Position numbers and translations under genes: made by a program. The notes below the pieces were generated by a model. That model ran no database searches. It worked only from the letters and a program-made list of their open reading frames with translations, and was not told the origin of the DNA. A stretch of DNA of 64,000 nt from Ilyonectria destructans (taxonomy: Eukaryota; Ascomycota; Sordariomycetes; Hypocreales; Nectriaceae), in the NCBI GenBank assembly GCA_020740775.1, contig JAHEWK010000004.1, forward strand, positions 2,480,001 to 2,544,000, given 5' to 3'. Positions 35,055 through 46,691 of the stretch are shown here, one piece after another (position 1 is the first letter of the stretch; each line of letters opens with the position of its first letter).

Positions 35055-37399
35055 TCTGGCCTGGAGCGATCGTCCTGGGGCAGCGATTGCGAGGGTGCAA
35101 TGGCGATGACTCAACGGCTGCCTAGACGCTGGTCGCCTGGTCCAGGGTGGTGTTGCGGCGATTTGCGTCGCCGTGTCTGCTCGTTCAGTACAAGCGGGCA
35201 ATTGGGTGAGTCGCGCGCCGACCCAGAAGCAAGGGCCGATGCCGGGGAACTTGCGACGCGATGTCAGAATGAAGCAAAAGTCCCTCGGGGACGCGTACGG
35301 CCTACGAATCGCGACGAGTGTAGGTGTGAAATAGGCTGCATACCCAAGTGTCAACCACGAGGCCGGAGCCTGCTAGGGCCTGCAGCATGGTGCAGCAGGT
35401 GCAGCGTGGAGGCCCACCATGCCTGCTGGCAAACGCGGCGGTTACTGACTCGGGAGGGTTGAAAAACTCCACAGCGTCGGAGTCATCTGATGGGAATATG
35501 CAAAGGGCCTTCCGTCATTCCGAGATGCCGTGCTCATGGTGCATTCTGGCCCTTATTAAGGGACAGCTCACCTCAAAGAGTGGGTTGTTTGGCAGTGGTG
35601 TGCTCAGTCCACGCAAAGCCCGCACCCACTGTCAAGCTGCCCCGCGTCAGCACAGGTACCTAAATTTTAGTGGTAAACAGATCCCGGATAGTGTAAACCA
35701 CGGTGCCCAATCGACGTCAATGAACTCGCCAGCGTCGCAGGGAACTTTCAAATTAGGAACGATCGACGCGTTATGCTAGCAATTACTCACCAGGAAGCTT
35801 TAACATGGTGTGTAAGCTGTTCCGAGGATTCAACGAGAGGAGTGACATCTCCGTCACAGGTTTAGCCTTGCAGTTTTGCGCCCGAGAACCAGCAGCTTCC
35901 CCGGAAGTGCGGCACTGAAACTAACTCTAAAAATACCGCGTTACTCCGAGACGCAGCCCAAACTCACTAATTTCTATTTGGCCGAGCTTCTGCAGCCCTA
36001 AGTTGACATGTAGTTGAGCGATGGATGAGCTTGAATTGAGATGGGCTGGGGTTTAGCTTTAGCTTCTAAACAATACGCATTTTTAGGACTTTGGTTCTTG
36101 TGGGTCTCTATTCCTGGACAAAGGCTTCCATCCAAGGTGAAAATGATCGTATCATACCCCTATATTCATTGAATATGACTATACAGCAATTTAGTTCTGC
36201 TTTTAAACTCATATTTACTTTTTGAACTTAGCAAGATGTCTTGTACGAGTTGTAGGATTAGCTTTGAGTCGGTTGCTGTCTTGCTCAATTATACTATAGT
36301 AGGCTCTTAATATAGTTAGGATATTTGAAAGAAGTGGAATGGTATGCTACAGTGGGTCGATAATAATGCTACTGTTAGGAATATTCAAAGCCGGAGACCA
36401 AATTACCACCTATCAAATCTAGGATGGACTGTTTGCGCAAGACCCACGTTTAGGCATCCGCTGGCATACTAACGGTAAGGCTTCTCTTACAAAGCATTAC
36501 GTAGACCGACAGTCTCTGAGAGCCTCGATTTGGATTGTAAAGTGGGTTCATTGATAGACTGTGATCTACCCTGTCATAGTAACCAGATAATTCGCCCTGC
36601 GTTCGTACAGGACGATGTGGACCCCGGCCAAACAAGTCCTATGTAAACGTGCGTGAAAGGCGCATCTTGTTAATCTCTCACCGCATATCTGTGCTGCAAG
36701 CGGCCGGATCGTCCCCAAGTGAAATGTGATTGGCAGTTGTAAAATGTATCACATTTTTGGCTCACCTGGAGACATCTGTGGTCCTGTTTAGAGACCGAAA
36801 CAAGCCTTCTGGATCGGCCCTTCCTCCGCAGGCCCGACGGCGGCCGGAAAGTTCACTCTCATCTGCATCTAAAAATTCCTTAGACCCTCATTACATGGGA
36901 GTAAATCAAGAGGTTTACATTTCTTAGATCTTCATGCCTCTTCACTTGATGCGACAGATCATAGCTGAAACCATTTTTTGGGAATACATTACGTACGGTA
37001 ATCTACAAAATAAACAGATCAGCACAACTCTGCTTCCGTAGTTTCCGCTGCCGCGGCTTGGAATGCATGTCTCTTTCTCCCGTGTCAATACTCGGCGTGG
37101 CGTGGCGGGAGGAACTCAAAAGGTTTCGGCAGTCCCCAAGCTGAGACCTGAGAAGAAGTCTAATAGGATAGGGCCGACTGGCTCTATCCGTTCTGTCTCT
37201 GTTTTGGCTACCCATAGTAAATTATGACGTCGCCTAAGAAACTCAACTCAAACATGCCGTATTGTACAGAAAGTAGCGGTGAATAATATTCGGGGTATAA
37301 TAACTTTGGAACGGTCTGTAAAGTTGTGTTGCTTCATATCTACTCTTGAACAACGTAACGAACAAGCATTCTATTACAAAGACCGAGAATTCCGATTCC
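35055..37399. other. AT-rich intergenic block between DCL2 and the esterase
   Basis: The first kilobase is normal composition and carries the DCL2 promoter. From about 35.8 to 37.3 kb the sequence becomes AT-rich, with many TA steps and no coding potential. This is what old, mutated repeats look like in fungi, but I found no transposon ends or recognisable protein fragments. Confidence 0.45.
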
Positions 37400-39289
37400 A
37401 TGTTTGGTCAAACATTTCTTTTGAGCCTTCTAGCTCTATCCACTTGCGCCACTGCACAAGACCTGCCACAGTTGAAACTGCCATGGGGTACCTGGCAGGC
37501 TACGTCTTACCCGAAGGACCCCAAGGTATATGGGAAATATCACAACATATGAAGCATGGCCGTTTCTAACACAATTGCAGATCTACCTCTTTAAGGATGT
37601 TCGCTTTGGTGATCAGCCCGAACGTTTTGGTGCCCCCTCGAAGCCGCAATCGCTGAGCGATGAGCTGCAAAATATCACCAAAAGCACCAGTTGCATTCAG
37701 ATCGACCCGAACCAGATGAGTAACCCTCCAGGAGGGAAACATCTTCTCGGAGACCCGGAAGGTGCAGACATATCCGAGAGTGAAGATTGCCTATTCCTCG
37801 ACATCTATGCACCTGTCTCCGCGTTCGACCCTGATGCGCAGCAGTTACCAGTGGTTGTCTGGATCTATGGAGGAGCGTATGCCTTTGGCAGTAAGAATCA
37901 AGCAGACCCACTCTACACAGGACAGTCGCTTCTCAAAGCAGCTGATTACAAAGCCATCTTCATTGTGGGCAACTACCGAGTCGGTGCGTTCGGTTGGCTT
38001 GCCGGGTCATACATGCAGCAGGCTGGGCAGCCGAATGCCGGCTTGTACGACCAGGCTCTGTTGCTAGAGTGGGTACAGGATCATGTCGGAAAAGTCAACG
38101 GTGATAAGAACCGGGTCAGTGCTTGGGGTGAGTCCGCTGGCGCTGGCTCAATCCTGCACCACCTCATCCGAGGGGATGGCAGTGACCCCCTTTTCAAGAC
38201 CTTCGTGGCTCAGAGTCCCGCTTTCCAATGGGCCTGGGACAACTCCCCCGGTGGTAAGCTAGACCGCGTCTATCAAAAGTTTTCTCAAGATGCGGGCTGT
38301 GGCAGTGACTACAACATCTCCTGCCTAAGAGCCGCCAATCTAGACAGCTTAAAAGAGGCCAACCGGGGACTATACAACAACATCAGGCAGACTGGTCTTT
38401 TCCCTGTTGGCCCATCGGTGGATGGCAAATGGATCAAAACCATCCCCACATTGGAATTCTCTCAACGTAAGTCTAATACCCCCGCCCATTTGTACGGAAT
38501 CTGATCTAGATCTGACATCATTATCCTTGCACAGTTGATTTATCGTCGAAGATTGACTCGGCTATCATATCCCATTGCGCGAATGAGCAGAGTGTTTTTC
38601 TTCCCGATGACATGAATACCACGGCCGCGTTTGACCAATTTTTGACTGACTTTCTGCCTGGTTCTACATTGGCACCTCAAAGGGATGCAATCAAACAGCA
38701 GTACGATTGCCCTACAGAGCCTGAGAAACTTAAGCAGTGTGTTGGTACTATCATACGGGACGTATCTTTCACTTGCAACACGAGAGATCTGTTCGGAGCA
38801 CTTCCAACAAAGTCCTACATGATGCAATACGCGTTCCCAGCCCCGCTTCTTGCCTCGCATGGCACTGATATTATCCCGCTGTTCATGAATAACCGTGAAG
38901 AAGCCGGAGAGATGTTAATCAAGGCCAACATATCCGAGTTTGAAGCAAACCTCTACGCTTTGGGACTTGATACGAGGGTCCGTCCAAGATTTCAACAGTA
39001 CTTTGCGTCTTTCGCGCTGTCTGGTAATCCAAATGATTACCCTGCCGAGGATCATGTGGTATGGCCAACTGGGAAGGAAGATGGCGATACCTTGTCTTAT
39101 GTTATGGACGTGAGAGATGCATTTTGGCCCTTTAAGCCCTTCAACCTCATCAACGACAGGCAGAACACGAAGAGTGCGTGCGATTTTTGGAATGGCATTG
39201 CGAAGGGGATTCTTTCTGTCACGTCGGCTCCTCATGTAGAAGAAGGGGATTTGGATACTGAGGTTTCGCCGGACATCGGCGAGCTTTAG
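37400..39289 (+). CDS. Secreted type-B carboxylesterase/lipase
   Basis: Exons 37400-37525, 37581-38466 and 38535-39289 give 588 aa. The start MFGQTFLLSLLALSTCATAQ is a clear signal peptide. The alpha/beta-hydrolase type-B signatures are SEDCLFLDIYAP, the oxyanion strand VVVWIYGGAYAFGS, and the nucleophile elbow WGESAGAGS with Ser at about residue 227. ASHGTDIIPLF holds the likely catalytic His. Cys pairs around DC and CGSDYNISC fit the two usual disulphides. It should hydrolyse esters outside the cell; the substrate cannot be told from sequence. It sits alone at the edge of an AT-rich accessory block. Confidence 0.92.
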
Positions 39290-40079
39290 ATCTCAAAGGA
39301 ATCGACGAGCTTATTGTTTAGTTCTATGAAGTTCGAGTTTCAAATGACTTTTGTCTCTTACTATTCTCTCAATATAGTAACAAACTCCATTGTTGAAATC
39401 ACTGTTCTGACTACTGTTTCAAATTCTGTATCACGTGCTTGCACGAGTGTGACGAGGGACTTGGTCTATTGATCGTGAACCTAATTACAGTCTTTTGCCT
39501 CTTCTATGTCAGTCGGCTGACTCCGGGAAAGACCACCAAGCACATAACCTCCTCCGCAACATCCCTCTATCGTTCCAGCTTCGCAGCCGCTATCGGAGGC
39601 GACTGGGTTCCCTTGGGTTCTTGTGGTCATCAATTCTTTGGCTGCGAGTTGACCAACACTATATCATTCATCAGCTGCATAGATCATATAGTACCACGCA
39701 AGCTGTTGATAAATGCCCTTTCTGCCGGAGAAAGTGTATGCCTTCGGCATTTTCGAACTAGAGCCTTAAGACAGCCTAGCTCTGCAGTAACCCAGAGTTG
39801 TAAAGCTGTATCTTAACCTGCCAGCTCTCAAATTGTATAACAGCTAAAGACTATTAGCTGCACCAGATAAAGCTCGTCAGGTTGGTTGATTCGGACTTCT
39901 ATAACGTCTTTAAACCCCGACTTTTTAGCTGCAATTTGCAGCCTCGGAATAAGGGTTGGATTACTTAGGATTAAGTGATAGAGATTGAAAGAGAAGCTAT
40001 GAGTATACCGATAATTGGGAAAGACTATATCGGTCTGTAGCGTGGGGCGGAAAGATAAAAAGCAGACATCTTCAGTTGG

Positions 40080-40115
40080 TTAAGTGGTTAGTTAAGTAGT
40101 TAGTTAAGTGGTTGG
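40080..40115. repeat. Tandem 12-bp repeat (TTAAGTGGTTAG), three units
   Basis: Three consecutive units of TTAAGTGGTTAG occur; units two and three each differ from the first at one position. Confidence 0.75.
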
Positions 40116-40201
40116 TCGAGATGTATGTAAGGATGGAAGGATGATTGGAATGCAAGAGGGCTTGCAGAGCTTTTATATCCATTATAATTTTGCCTTTTCC
40201 A

Positions 40202-40255
40202 AGATCTAGCTTTTCCAGTAGATCTAGCTTTTCCAGCAGATCTAGCTTTTTCAAG
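40202..40255. repeat. Tandem 18-bp repeat, three units
   Basis: Three head-to-tail units of AGATCTAGCTTTTCCAGC occur, the last with a few changes. On the minus strand they read as repeated LDLLEK, but the open frame is short and has no other coding features. Confidence 0.8.
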
Positions 40256-41080
40256 ATATAGCTGTTCCTGCAGCTTATTGAGGTATCAGAAAAGGTAACC
40301 AGTTGGACTAGAAACCTTAGTCTGTCTGAGTAAACTATTAACCTTTAAATGGACTGGGTATATAGTCTGTATTGTTGATACTATTATTGGTATTTTTCTT
40401 TTACTGTTAAGCTTCTAGTCCCCCCTCTGGGTATGTGTGTACTAGGGCACCCTGACCTCTTGATAGTAACAAACTCATAATTATTGTTGACATTAGTGAT
40501 AAATATTAAGACATTTCAGTTTCGTGTTATGATATCACCTCATTCCTAAAAACATACTGCAACATACACCAACATATTCGCGAAGCATTTCAGCCTGTAT
40601 GCACTAGAATTAACTCCCATCCCTCTAAAATATTCGGGCTCTTATCCACAATGCCTTATTTACCGTTATTCCATCCAATCTCCTCTTTAACTAGGAAAGG
40701 ATATTTTTGTATCGTTCAGGGAGTCATCGTCCTGGCTAACTACGGAGTGGACGATACGTAAAAAGAAGATTGAGATAAATTTATCTATATGCTATAATGG
40801 GGAGCTATGGATGAATATCTGAGATCATTAAATCGAGTAATTGGGCACAATAGGCTGATTTCTATTCAGCTGTAAATTTTCCATGATTTGTTCATTCACA
40901 AAGACCCAAAGGAAGCACGCGAAACCCCGGCATTTGATTGCATCCCGTTGATATTTCTAGCACTAGACTTAAAACAGGCAGAAAACTTTCTAATGGAACA
41001 TGCCATGGGTTTTATCTGGCATGTATTCACCACGCTGTCTTTTTTGGGGTACAGTTTACTATGTGTTGTGATTCCTTGTC

Positions 41081-42197
41081 TCACTCCCAATTTCCCAGTG
41101 CCTCTGCAATGCTGGCACACTTTTCATCGTTTCCAAATCCCGGATTGGGCTGCGGGTAGGCCAGGGCCTCCTTAATCGTCGCTTCCAGAGTCTGAGCTTT
41201 CAAATCCAGCCACAAGTCCTTTGCATCCAAGTACCCCAGAAATTTTGCCTTTTCGGGACAGTTATCCCCTCGAGCCCATGCATTGTAGGCATACTCGAGT
41301 ATGACTTGCGGCCACAATTCCAATTCATGGCTCTCAACCGCCTTCCGCACTTGTTCCGATGTAACCGCCATAATATCTGCCTTCTCTCCGCTGAGACGCT
41401 CGACAAGTTGAACAACGTCCCTTTGGTTTGTAATCTCCCCGTATGCGAAAACCAGGCTGTTGATAGTCCGAGAGTCACCAATAATACGTGCCACAAATAG
41501 GCCAACGTCATCAATGTGAGTGGTAGCGCAAGGTGCTAACCCTTGGTCCACAAAGAAGCTTGTCGAATAGAGCGCAACATGATTGAGTTTCTCGGATCTG
41601 ATACGGGGAATCATCACCTCGTGCCAGAAGCCAATGTCAATGACGGTATACGGAAGGTATATCTTCTTGAGGTGGTTGATAACGTCTTCTTTCTATGTGT
41701 CCATTAGCTTGGCTTGGCGATGGATGGATATGAAATTGCAAGAGCAACCGAACTTACCCAGTCTCGGATCAACATGACTCCTTGTGGCGGTGATGAAGTA
41801 GCCCATGCATTCGGAACAAACCGCTTAACTCTAGCCTTTAAAGCCGCATCTGCCAGGGGTATCTGATCCAATGTGCTATCGGGAGGGAGAATGCAAATGA
41901 CGACATCTTGGCCAGTCAGGACTGATACAAGGTGTTCTTGAGACCCCTGTAGGTCTGCGGGCACAGTCTTCACACCGCGTTGACGAAGTGCTGCAGAGGA
42001 TGCCTTTTCAAGAGATGCAGGGCGGATCAAGGCAGTGATTTCCTGGGGGTATATTGATAGTCAACAATGTCATTAACCCAGAACACTCTCATTAAACTCA
42101 CATACTCAGGGGTTTTCGAGTTGAGGAGCCCAGGGACGACACTGGATCCAATTCGCCCTGTGGCGCCAACAATAGCTACCTTGATCGGAGTTGGCAT
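41081..42197 (-). CDS. NmrA-like NAD(P)-binding protein (330 aa)
   Basis: Exons 42197-42102, 42042-41758 and 41692-41081 encode 330 aa. The N-terminus VAIVGATGRIGSSVV holds the GxxGxxG dinucleotide motif (residues 11-17). EITALIRPAS, DVVICILPP and RFVPNAWA follow, then a substrate-domain half with TTHIDDVGLFVARII. This is the NmrA/isoflavone-reductase-like branch of atypical short-chain dehydrogenases. Members either sense NADP or reduce small aromatic and phenolic compounds. It is divergent from the short-chain dehydrogenase at 42948, with 750 bp between starts, so shared control is likely. The exact reaction is unknown. Confidence 0.85.
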
Positions 42198-42947
42198 GAT
42201 GTATTCTTTGGACTTGGATCAAAGGCAGTTCCGGATGTTTGTTGTTACTAGAAAGTGATATGCAACGTTGCTATTATATCAATGCTGAATTTATCGCTAT
42301 TATAACATGACTGAGAGAGCAGTACATACGCCCATATAGGATCCGAGCATGTGCAGTCGAGGTTGTTCGGGCCAAGGGAACGAACCACTGCCAGAGCCCG
42401 AATCGGTCGATATCTTGCAGAGAACCATAATACATGAGAGTCTCAGATTCCCGAGACGGTGAGTACATGTCCTGGTAAAATGTCCAGCAAAGACGGCCCG
42501 CTGACTTCCCCCGGGCACCCCACCCCGCGCACCCCGCGCTGGTGCGTTCATCCGCGGATCGCGCGGTCAAGATCGCGCGCTCTAGATCGACAAGCAACTT
42601 ACCCCGGACTTCTTTATGAATCTAGTTATAGCTAATACTTACAACGACCGGGAGCTAGGTAATTGGGAACGCGGGGTAGTGCGCCTAACAGGATACGGAA
42701 TGTTAACTCCGCTTATACTAAGGTGGACTATGCGTTGTATCGAGCAGAAGTCCCCAGTTTACCACGGCCATGTCCACGGCCTTTCCTCCTTCCGTCTTTG
42801 CCCAATCAATTTACGCCTACTTCCCCTCGCCGACTCTTTACTATTTATATTCGGCGGTGCCGTGTTTCGATCAACGGGCCAACTCATTGTCACCAATCAG
42901 CCTGTCCATAACACACTTTCAATATCTTCAACAAGTCCCTTTCAAAC
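42198..42947. promoter_or_regulatory. Divergent promoter with a GC-rich island and CCGCGG-type site
   Basis: This region lies between the start codons of the NmrA-like gene and the short-chain dehydrogenase gene. A GC-rich island at about 42495-42590 interrupts AT-rich sequence and contains CCGCGGATCGCGCGG at 42552-42566. CGG/CCG half-sites of this kind are typical targets of Zn2Cys6 regulators. Confidence 0.5.
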
Positions 42948-43859
42948 ATGTCGTCTAAAGATACCACAAAATTGGAGCCGCCAACTCAAGGCCTAGTAAA
43001 AGAGCATGTGTCTGGGAAAGTTGCCATCATCACAGGAGGAGCTCAGGGCCTTGGGGCAGCGATCGCAAGCTTTCTAGCTGCCCATGGAGCACAAGTCATC
43101 ATTGCCGACATCAACGAAACTGCTGGCAGAAAGCTTCAGAGAGAGATTGGTGATAATGCAATCTTTACGAAGTGTGACGTGACACAGTGGTCAGACAACT
43201 TGGAACTTTTCCGACGAACCCAAGAGAGATTCGGTCACATCGATATCGTCGTTCTCAACGCCGTCGAGGATCCAGAAGTAATCCTAGCCAACGATCCCGA
43301 GACGCATTTTTACAAAGAAGCCAAAGCCCAAGTTCAGTACAACTACTTGGCTGATGAGAGAGAGGGTAGCTCCAAGGATAGCCCCCTCAAAGCCCCAACG
43401 ACAAAGATCTTTGATGTCAACATCACAGGTTATACGTACGGCATGAAATTGGCTGTTCACTATCTCAGCAAGACCAAAGGAGGTCGCATTGTGGTTATTG
43501 GGTCATCGACTTCATACATGGCTATTCCAATCGAGCCTCTCTACGTGGCGTCCAAGCACGCAGAGCTTGGCCTGGCTCGAGCTACATCCCAGATGTCAGA
43601 AGTCCTTGACAACGGGATAGCCGTTGGGTTCGTGGCACCATTTCTAGTGCGAAGCCCCTTGACTCAATATGTTGTCGATCTTGAACACCTAAAGCGAAAC
43701 TGTCCCTTGAGCGAATTGGAGGATGTCACAAATGCCGTTTCGATTATTCTTACCACTCCAACAGAGAAGGCAAATGGAATGAGCGTGGCTATTTTAGGAC
43801 AGACATTGACCGAACTTGAGGGCGTGGTTAGTCGAACACTCCAATCCCTCTTGTTCTGA
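42948..43859 (+). CDS. Short-chain dehydrogenase/reductase (303 aa)
   Basis: A single exon. KVAIITGGAQGLGAAIA (about residues 24-40) is the cofactor-binding TGxxxGxG motif, and IIADINE with Asp at the end of beta-2 suggests NAD preference. CDVTQW, the catalytic Ser region VIGSSTSYM and YVASKHAELGLA (Tyr-x3-Lys) are all present. The usual NAG motif reads LNAVED here, an uncommon variant. An insert of roughly 30 residues (about 115-145) lies between this motif and the N-T strand, longer than in classical members. Reaction unknown. It probably shares control with the divergent NmrA-like gene. Confidence 0.9.
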   Translation: MSSKDTTKLEPPTQGLVKEHVSGKVAIITGGAQGLGAAIASFLAAHGAQVIIADINETAGRKLQREIGDNAIFTKCDVTQWSDNLELFRRTQERFGHIDIVVLNAVEDPEVILANDPETHFYKEAKAQVQYNYLADEREGSSKDSPLKAPTTKIFDVNITGYTYGMKLAVHYLSKTKGGRIVVIGSSTSYMAIPIEPLYVASKHAELGLARATSQMSEVLDNGIAVGFVAPFLVRSPLTQYVVDLEHLKRNCPLSELEDVTNAVSIILTTPTEKANGMSVAILGQTLTELEGVVSRTLQSLLF

Positions 43860-44471
43860 GAACAGGGATCGTATAATCAATTTTGGCTTTGAAGATAGCA
43901 TCGTGCTGATAAAACTAAAAAATATCAAAACCATTGTGCCATCGTAGAAATTTACTATCAGTAATATTTCTGTAAAAGAAATAGGCTGCGCCATTATCCC
44001 TACAGTGCATTATCCCAACCGTGGTTCACCTTGAGACCACTTTGTCGTCGAAGTAAATATCCGTCATCATCCATGTCCTTGAAAATCCAGCGTATTTCTA
44101 GTATTCCTACTTCAGATGGCACGCATCTCTACAAAACGAAAACCTTTTTGCGCCCGTCCTGTTGATATCTTCCCCCTCCGCCTCAACTTGCGGGTGTCAG
44201 TTGACTCTAGTTGCATGGCGCGTGCAAGAACTATAATATAGCTAGCCCGGCTCGGTCCAAAGAATCCCGTACTGACCCGGAGGGCACGATCCTTAGAAGT
44301 ATATTTAATGAGTCAGGCAAGTCGTGATTTATATTCACGTCTCTACAACGTTGGGTAGAGGGGCACTGGAATTTTAAGGCTGGGATACTGAGCTTGAGAA
44401 TTTATTGACAAAGTATTTGAGTACAGACGCGGCCATCATTCTTGTCTTGCTTATAGTACCAAACGCTCACT
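43860..44471. other. Intergenic stretch between two short-chain dehydrogenase genes
   Basis: This stretch is downstream of both flanking genes and AT-rich. No open frame or RNA gene is supported. Confidence 0.45.
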
Positions 44472-45293
44472 TTAAGCACACATGCCTCCATCGATTCTAA
44501 TAGTCTCTCCAGTGATGTACTTTGAGTCATCTCCAAGAAGGAACGCAATAAGCGCTGCAGCCTCCTCAACCTTTCCAAGCCGCTTAATAGCGTGTGGAAC
44601 TAGCACCATCTCATCGGTATATCCACTCTCGGCTAGTTGTCTAAACATCGGGGTCTCAATTCCGCTTCTATAGTACAATGTTAATACCGATCAAGGCAGA
44701 AATTTCAGGGGAATGTGGTTGACTTACGGGCAGAGAGCATTAACCCTGATCTCCTGAAGGCCAACCTCCTTTGCGGCTGATGTCGTAAGAGAAATAACAG
44801 CGGCCTTAGATGCTGCGTATGCAACAACTCCCGGGCCTGCTCTAAGCGCAGCAACGCTAGAGGCGTTAACAATACTACCGCCTTTGTTCATGACGGCAAG
44901 CTCAGATCTCATCGAGTACATAGTGCCCGTCAGGTTGATCGACATAAGTCGATCCCAGTCGTCATCCTTAATGTCGACAAATCTGGCAGTATTGTTGTGC
45001 AAAATACCTGCAAAGTTGACGGCGCCATCGAGGCCGCCAAGTTCGCTGACTGTTCTCTTGATCCACTGGTCCACATTCGAAGAGTTGGCGACATTGACAA
45101 TTTGCGTAATGAATTTAACACTAGGGAATTTCGATTTGATCTCGTCGGACAATTCCTTCAGCTGCGGTTCAAGGACATCTGAAAGAGACAGTGACGCTCC
45201 CCGTTCCGCAAGATATATAGCAGTGCCTCGTGCAATTCCCCTTGCTGCACCCGTGATGGCGATGACCTTTCCGGAGAATGACTGGGCTGACAT
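44472..45293 (-). CDS. Short-chain dehydrogenase/reductase (253 aa)
   Basis: Exons 45293-44728 and 44667-44472 give 253 aa, the classical size. ITGAARGIARGTA is the cofactor motif; the third glycine of TGxxxGIG is Ala. NFAG replaces NNAG, IVNASSVAA holds the catalytic Ser and YAASKAA the Tyr/Lys pair. NALCPSGIETPM crosses the intron and fits the PG...T motif region. The C-terminus KYITGETIRIDGGMCA is standard. The fold and likely redox role are secure; the substrate is unknown. Its upstream island shares a CCGCGG motif with the divergent pair at 42.2-42.9 kb. Confidence 0.92.
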
Positions 45294-46015
45294 TGTAACA
45301 AGTTTACGAGTTCAAGGGGTAGACTGAAGATATTTTGCAGAATATTGTGAGGCTGTTGATACATGATTTGGAGGCAGAATAAGAGTCTAAATAAGGAAAC
45401 AAGCTCGGGGTGCATGCACTACTTCCCAGGTACAGCGCCACCCCCGCAAACACCGCGCCCCTGCCACGGACCCCACTCCCGCGGAATCCGCGGCGTACCA
45501 CCTTCGGCATCATGAAGCCTTCCTATGGTAGTTGTGCGGCACGGTTACGACGGCGGTGTGTTCATGTTTCCATAGAGGATTGGGTTTTGATGGATCATGC
45601 CCAGATCACCTGCCCCTCAATTAGTAGTGTGATCGGCGCCTCGAAGAGTTAATACATTCATGGTACATCGGATGAATGGCTCCTGAAGCTTGGTTGCCAC
45701 TTCAGCTCGGAGCGTATACGCGGATTTCAGCGGTGAGGATATTTGGCAGAATTCATGACGCAATTCTTCATAGTTTCAAAGTATGATGGGATATCTTCGG
45801 CTTCTTTTCTCGCCCATCCGAGTGCCTTGATCAGAAATATCACAAATGCCATCTAGTACTTGGTACAGAATTAACGAGAATATCCCAGCCCAATTGTAGA
45901 TAACTAAATAACTTGGAGTAATGAAAAGCTATCCTACAGTTTAGTCTTGATCCCACCCGTAATCCATCGTTGGCGCTTGTGAGAGGATATATGGGTTCAA
46001 GGCTCTCATCAAATA
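45294..46015. promoter_or_regulatory. Upstream region with GC-rich island and CCGCGG-type site
   Basis: About 190 nt upstream of the short-chain dehydrogenase start lies a GC-rich island (about 45420-45500). At 45479-45493 it contains CCGCGGAATCCGCGG, a CCGCGG repeat around a 3-bp spacer. The rest holds no supported gene. Confidence 0.5.
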
Positions 46016-46691
46016 TTAAACTCCGGCAACAGCTCCTGCAATACCGCCGGCAGCACTCGCGGCTGCACTTTCGCCTGCCTAGTTTGTTTCTCTCGACATT
46101 TGATGCTGGTACACACAGATGCCAGTGAGAGCGGCCACCAAGGCCTAGTGGTAACCCATCCCTGGCGTGGCTCCACTCCCCATATATTGAAACTCTCCAA
46201 CATCGTGAGAAGCTTTTAGCCCCTGCGAAAACAGCAACAACCTCTTTTCCATCACTAGAAAAGCTAGGGCCGATCTACGCAGGCGTGCTAATCCCATATT
46301 GTGGCGGGTACCCGTTTCCGTATTGTTGTCCTATGTGGCCGGGATATTGTGGTAGGTAATCGCCGTTTGTGTTGGGTCCCAAACGTACAAGCTTCCACCC
46401 CGAGCTGGATTTTCAAAGACTCTTAACTTCGTTCCCCCCGACCGTCGCCACTCAAAAGACTCAGAGCGATAAGAATTGCCATACCCCACCATCATGATGA
46501 AGGAGTACCGTACTTCTGTCATTGAAGATTCATATCTCATTGTTACTTGACAGGGTATTATGCCGCCGCTCGGTACTCCTGGAAGATCGATGGTGAACTC
46601 GTGGCCATTTCTGATGATGTACGCCATCGGAGAACCTTCGATGTTTGACCAAGGATAGAGAACGGTACAACCGCCAAAGCCCTCGGGCATG
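46016..46691 (-). pseudogene. Decayed gene of an uncharacterised fungal family
   Basis: Reading the minus strand, a 119-codon open segment from 46690 contains SESFEWRRSGGTKLRVF. A frame change is followed by a Gln/Tyr/Pro-rich piece (YPGHIGQQYGNGYPPQYG), then FSSDGKEVVAVFAGAKSF, another frame change, VGEFQYMGSGAT, GMGYH-stop-ALVAALTG and an Ala/Gly-rich end. The segments run in the order I recall from a widespread fungal family of unknown function. Three in-frame TAG codons (46275-46277, 46145-46147, 46079-46081) and at least two frame shifts break it. The 5' part may begin at an acceptor (CTAG at 46692), and no upstream exon was found. Confidence 0.55.

Larger units (their letters stand above)
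39290..41080. other. AT-rich intergenic block with short tandem repeats
   Basis: No gene is supported. The block contains two small tandem arrays (listed separately) and many TA-rich stretches. It may be a decayed transposon, but I could not find paired terminal repeats. Confidence 0.4.

Noticed and set aside
40072..40254. Minus-strand 60-codon frame with repeated LDLLEK
   Set aside because: It is created by the 18-bp and 12-bp tandem repeats and has no support as a gene.
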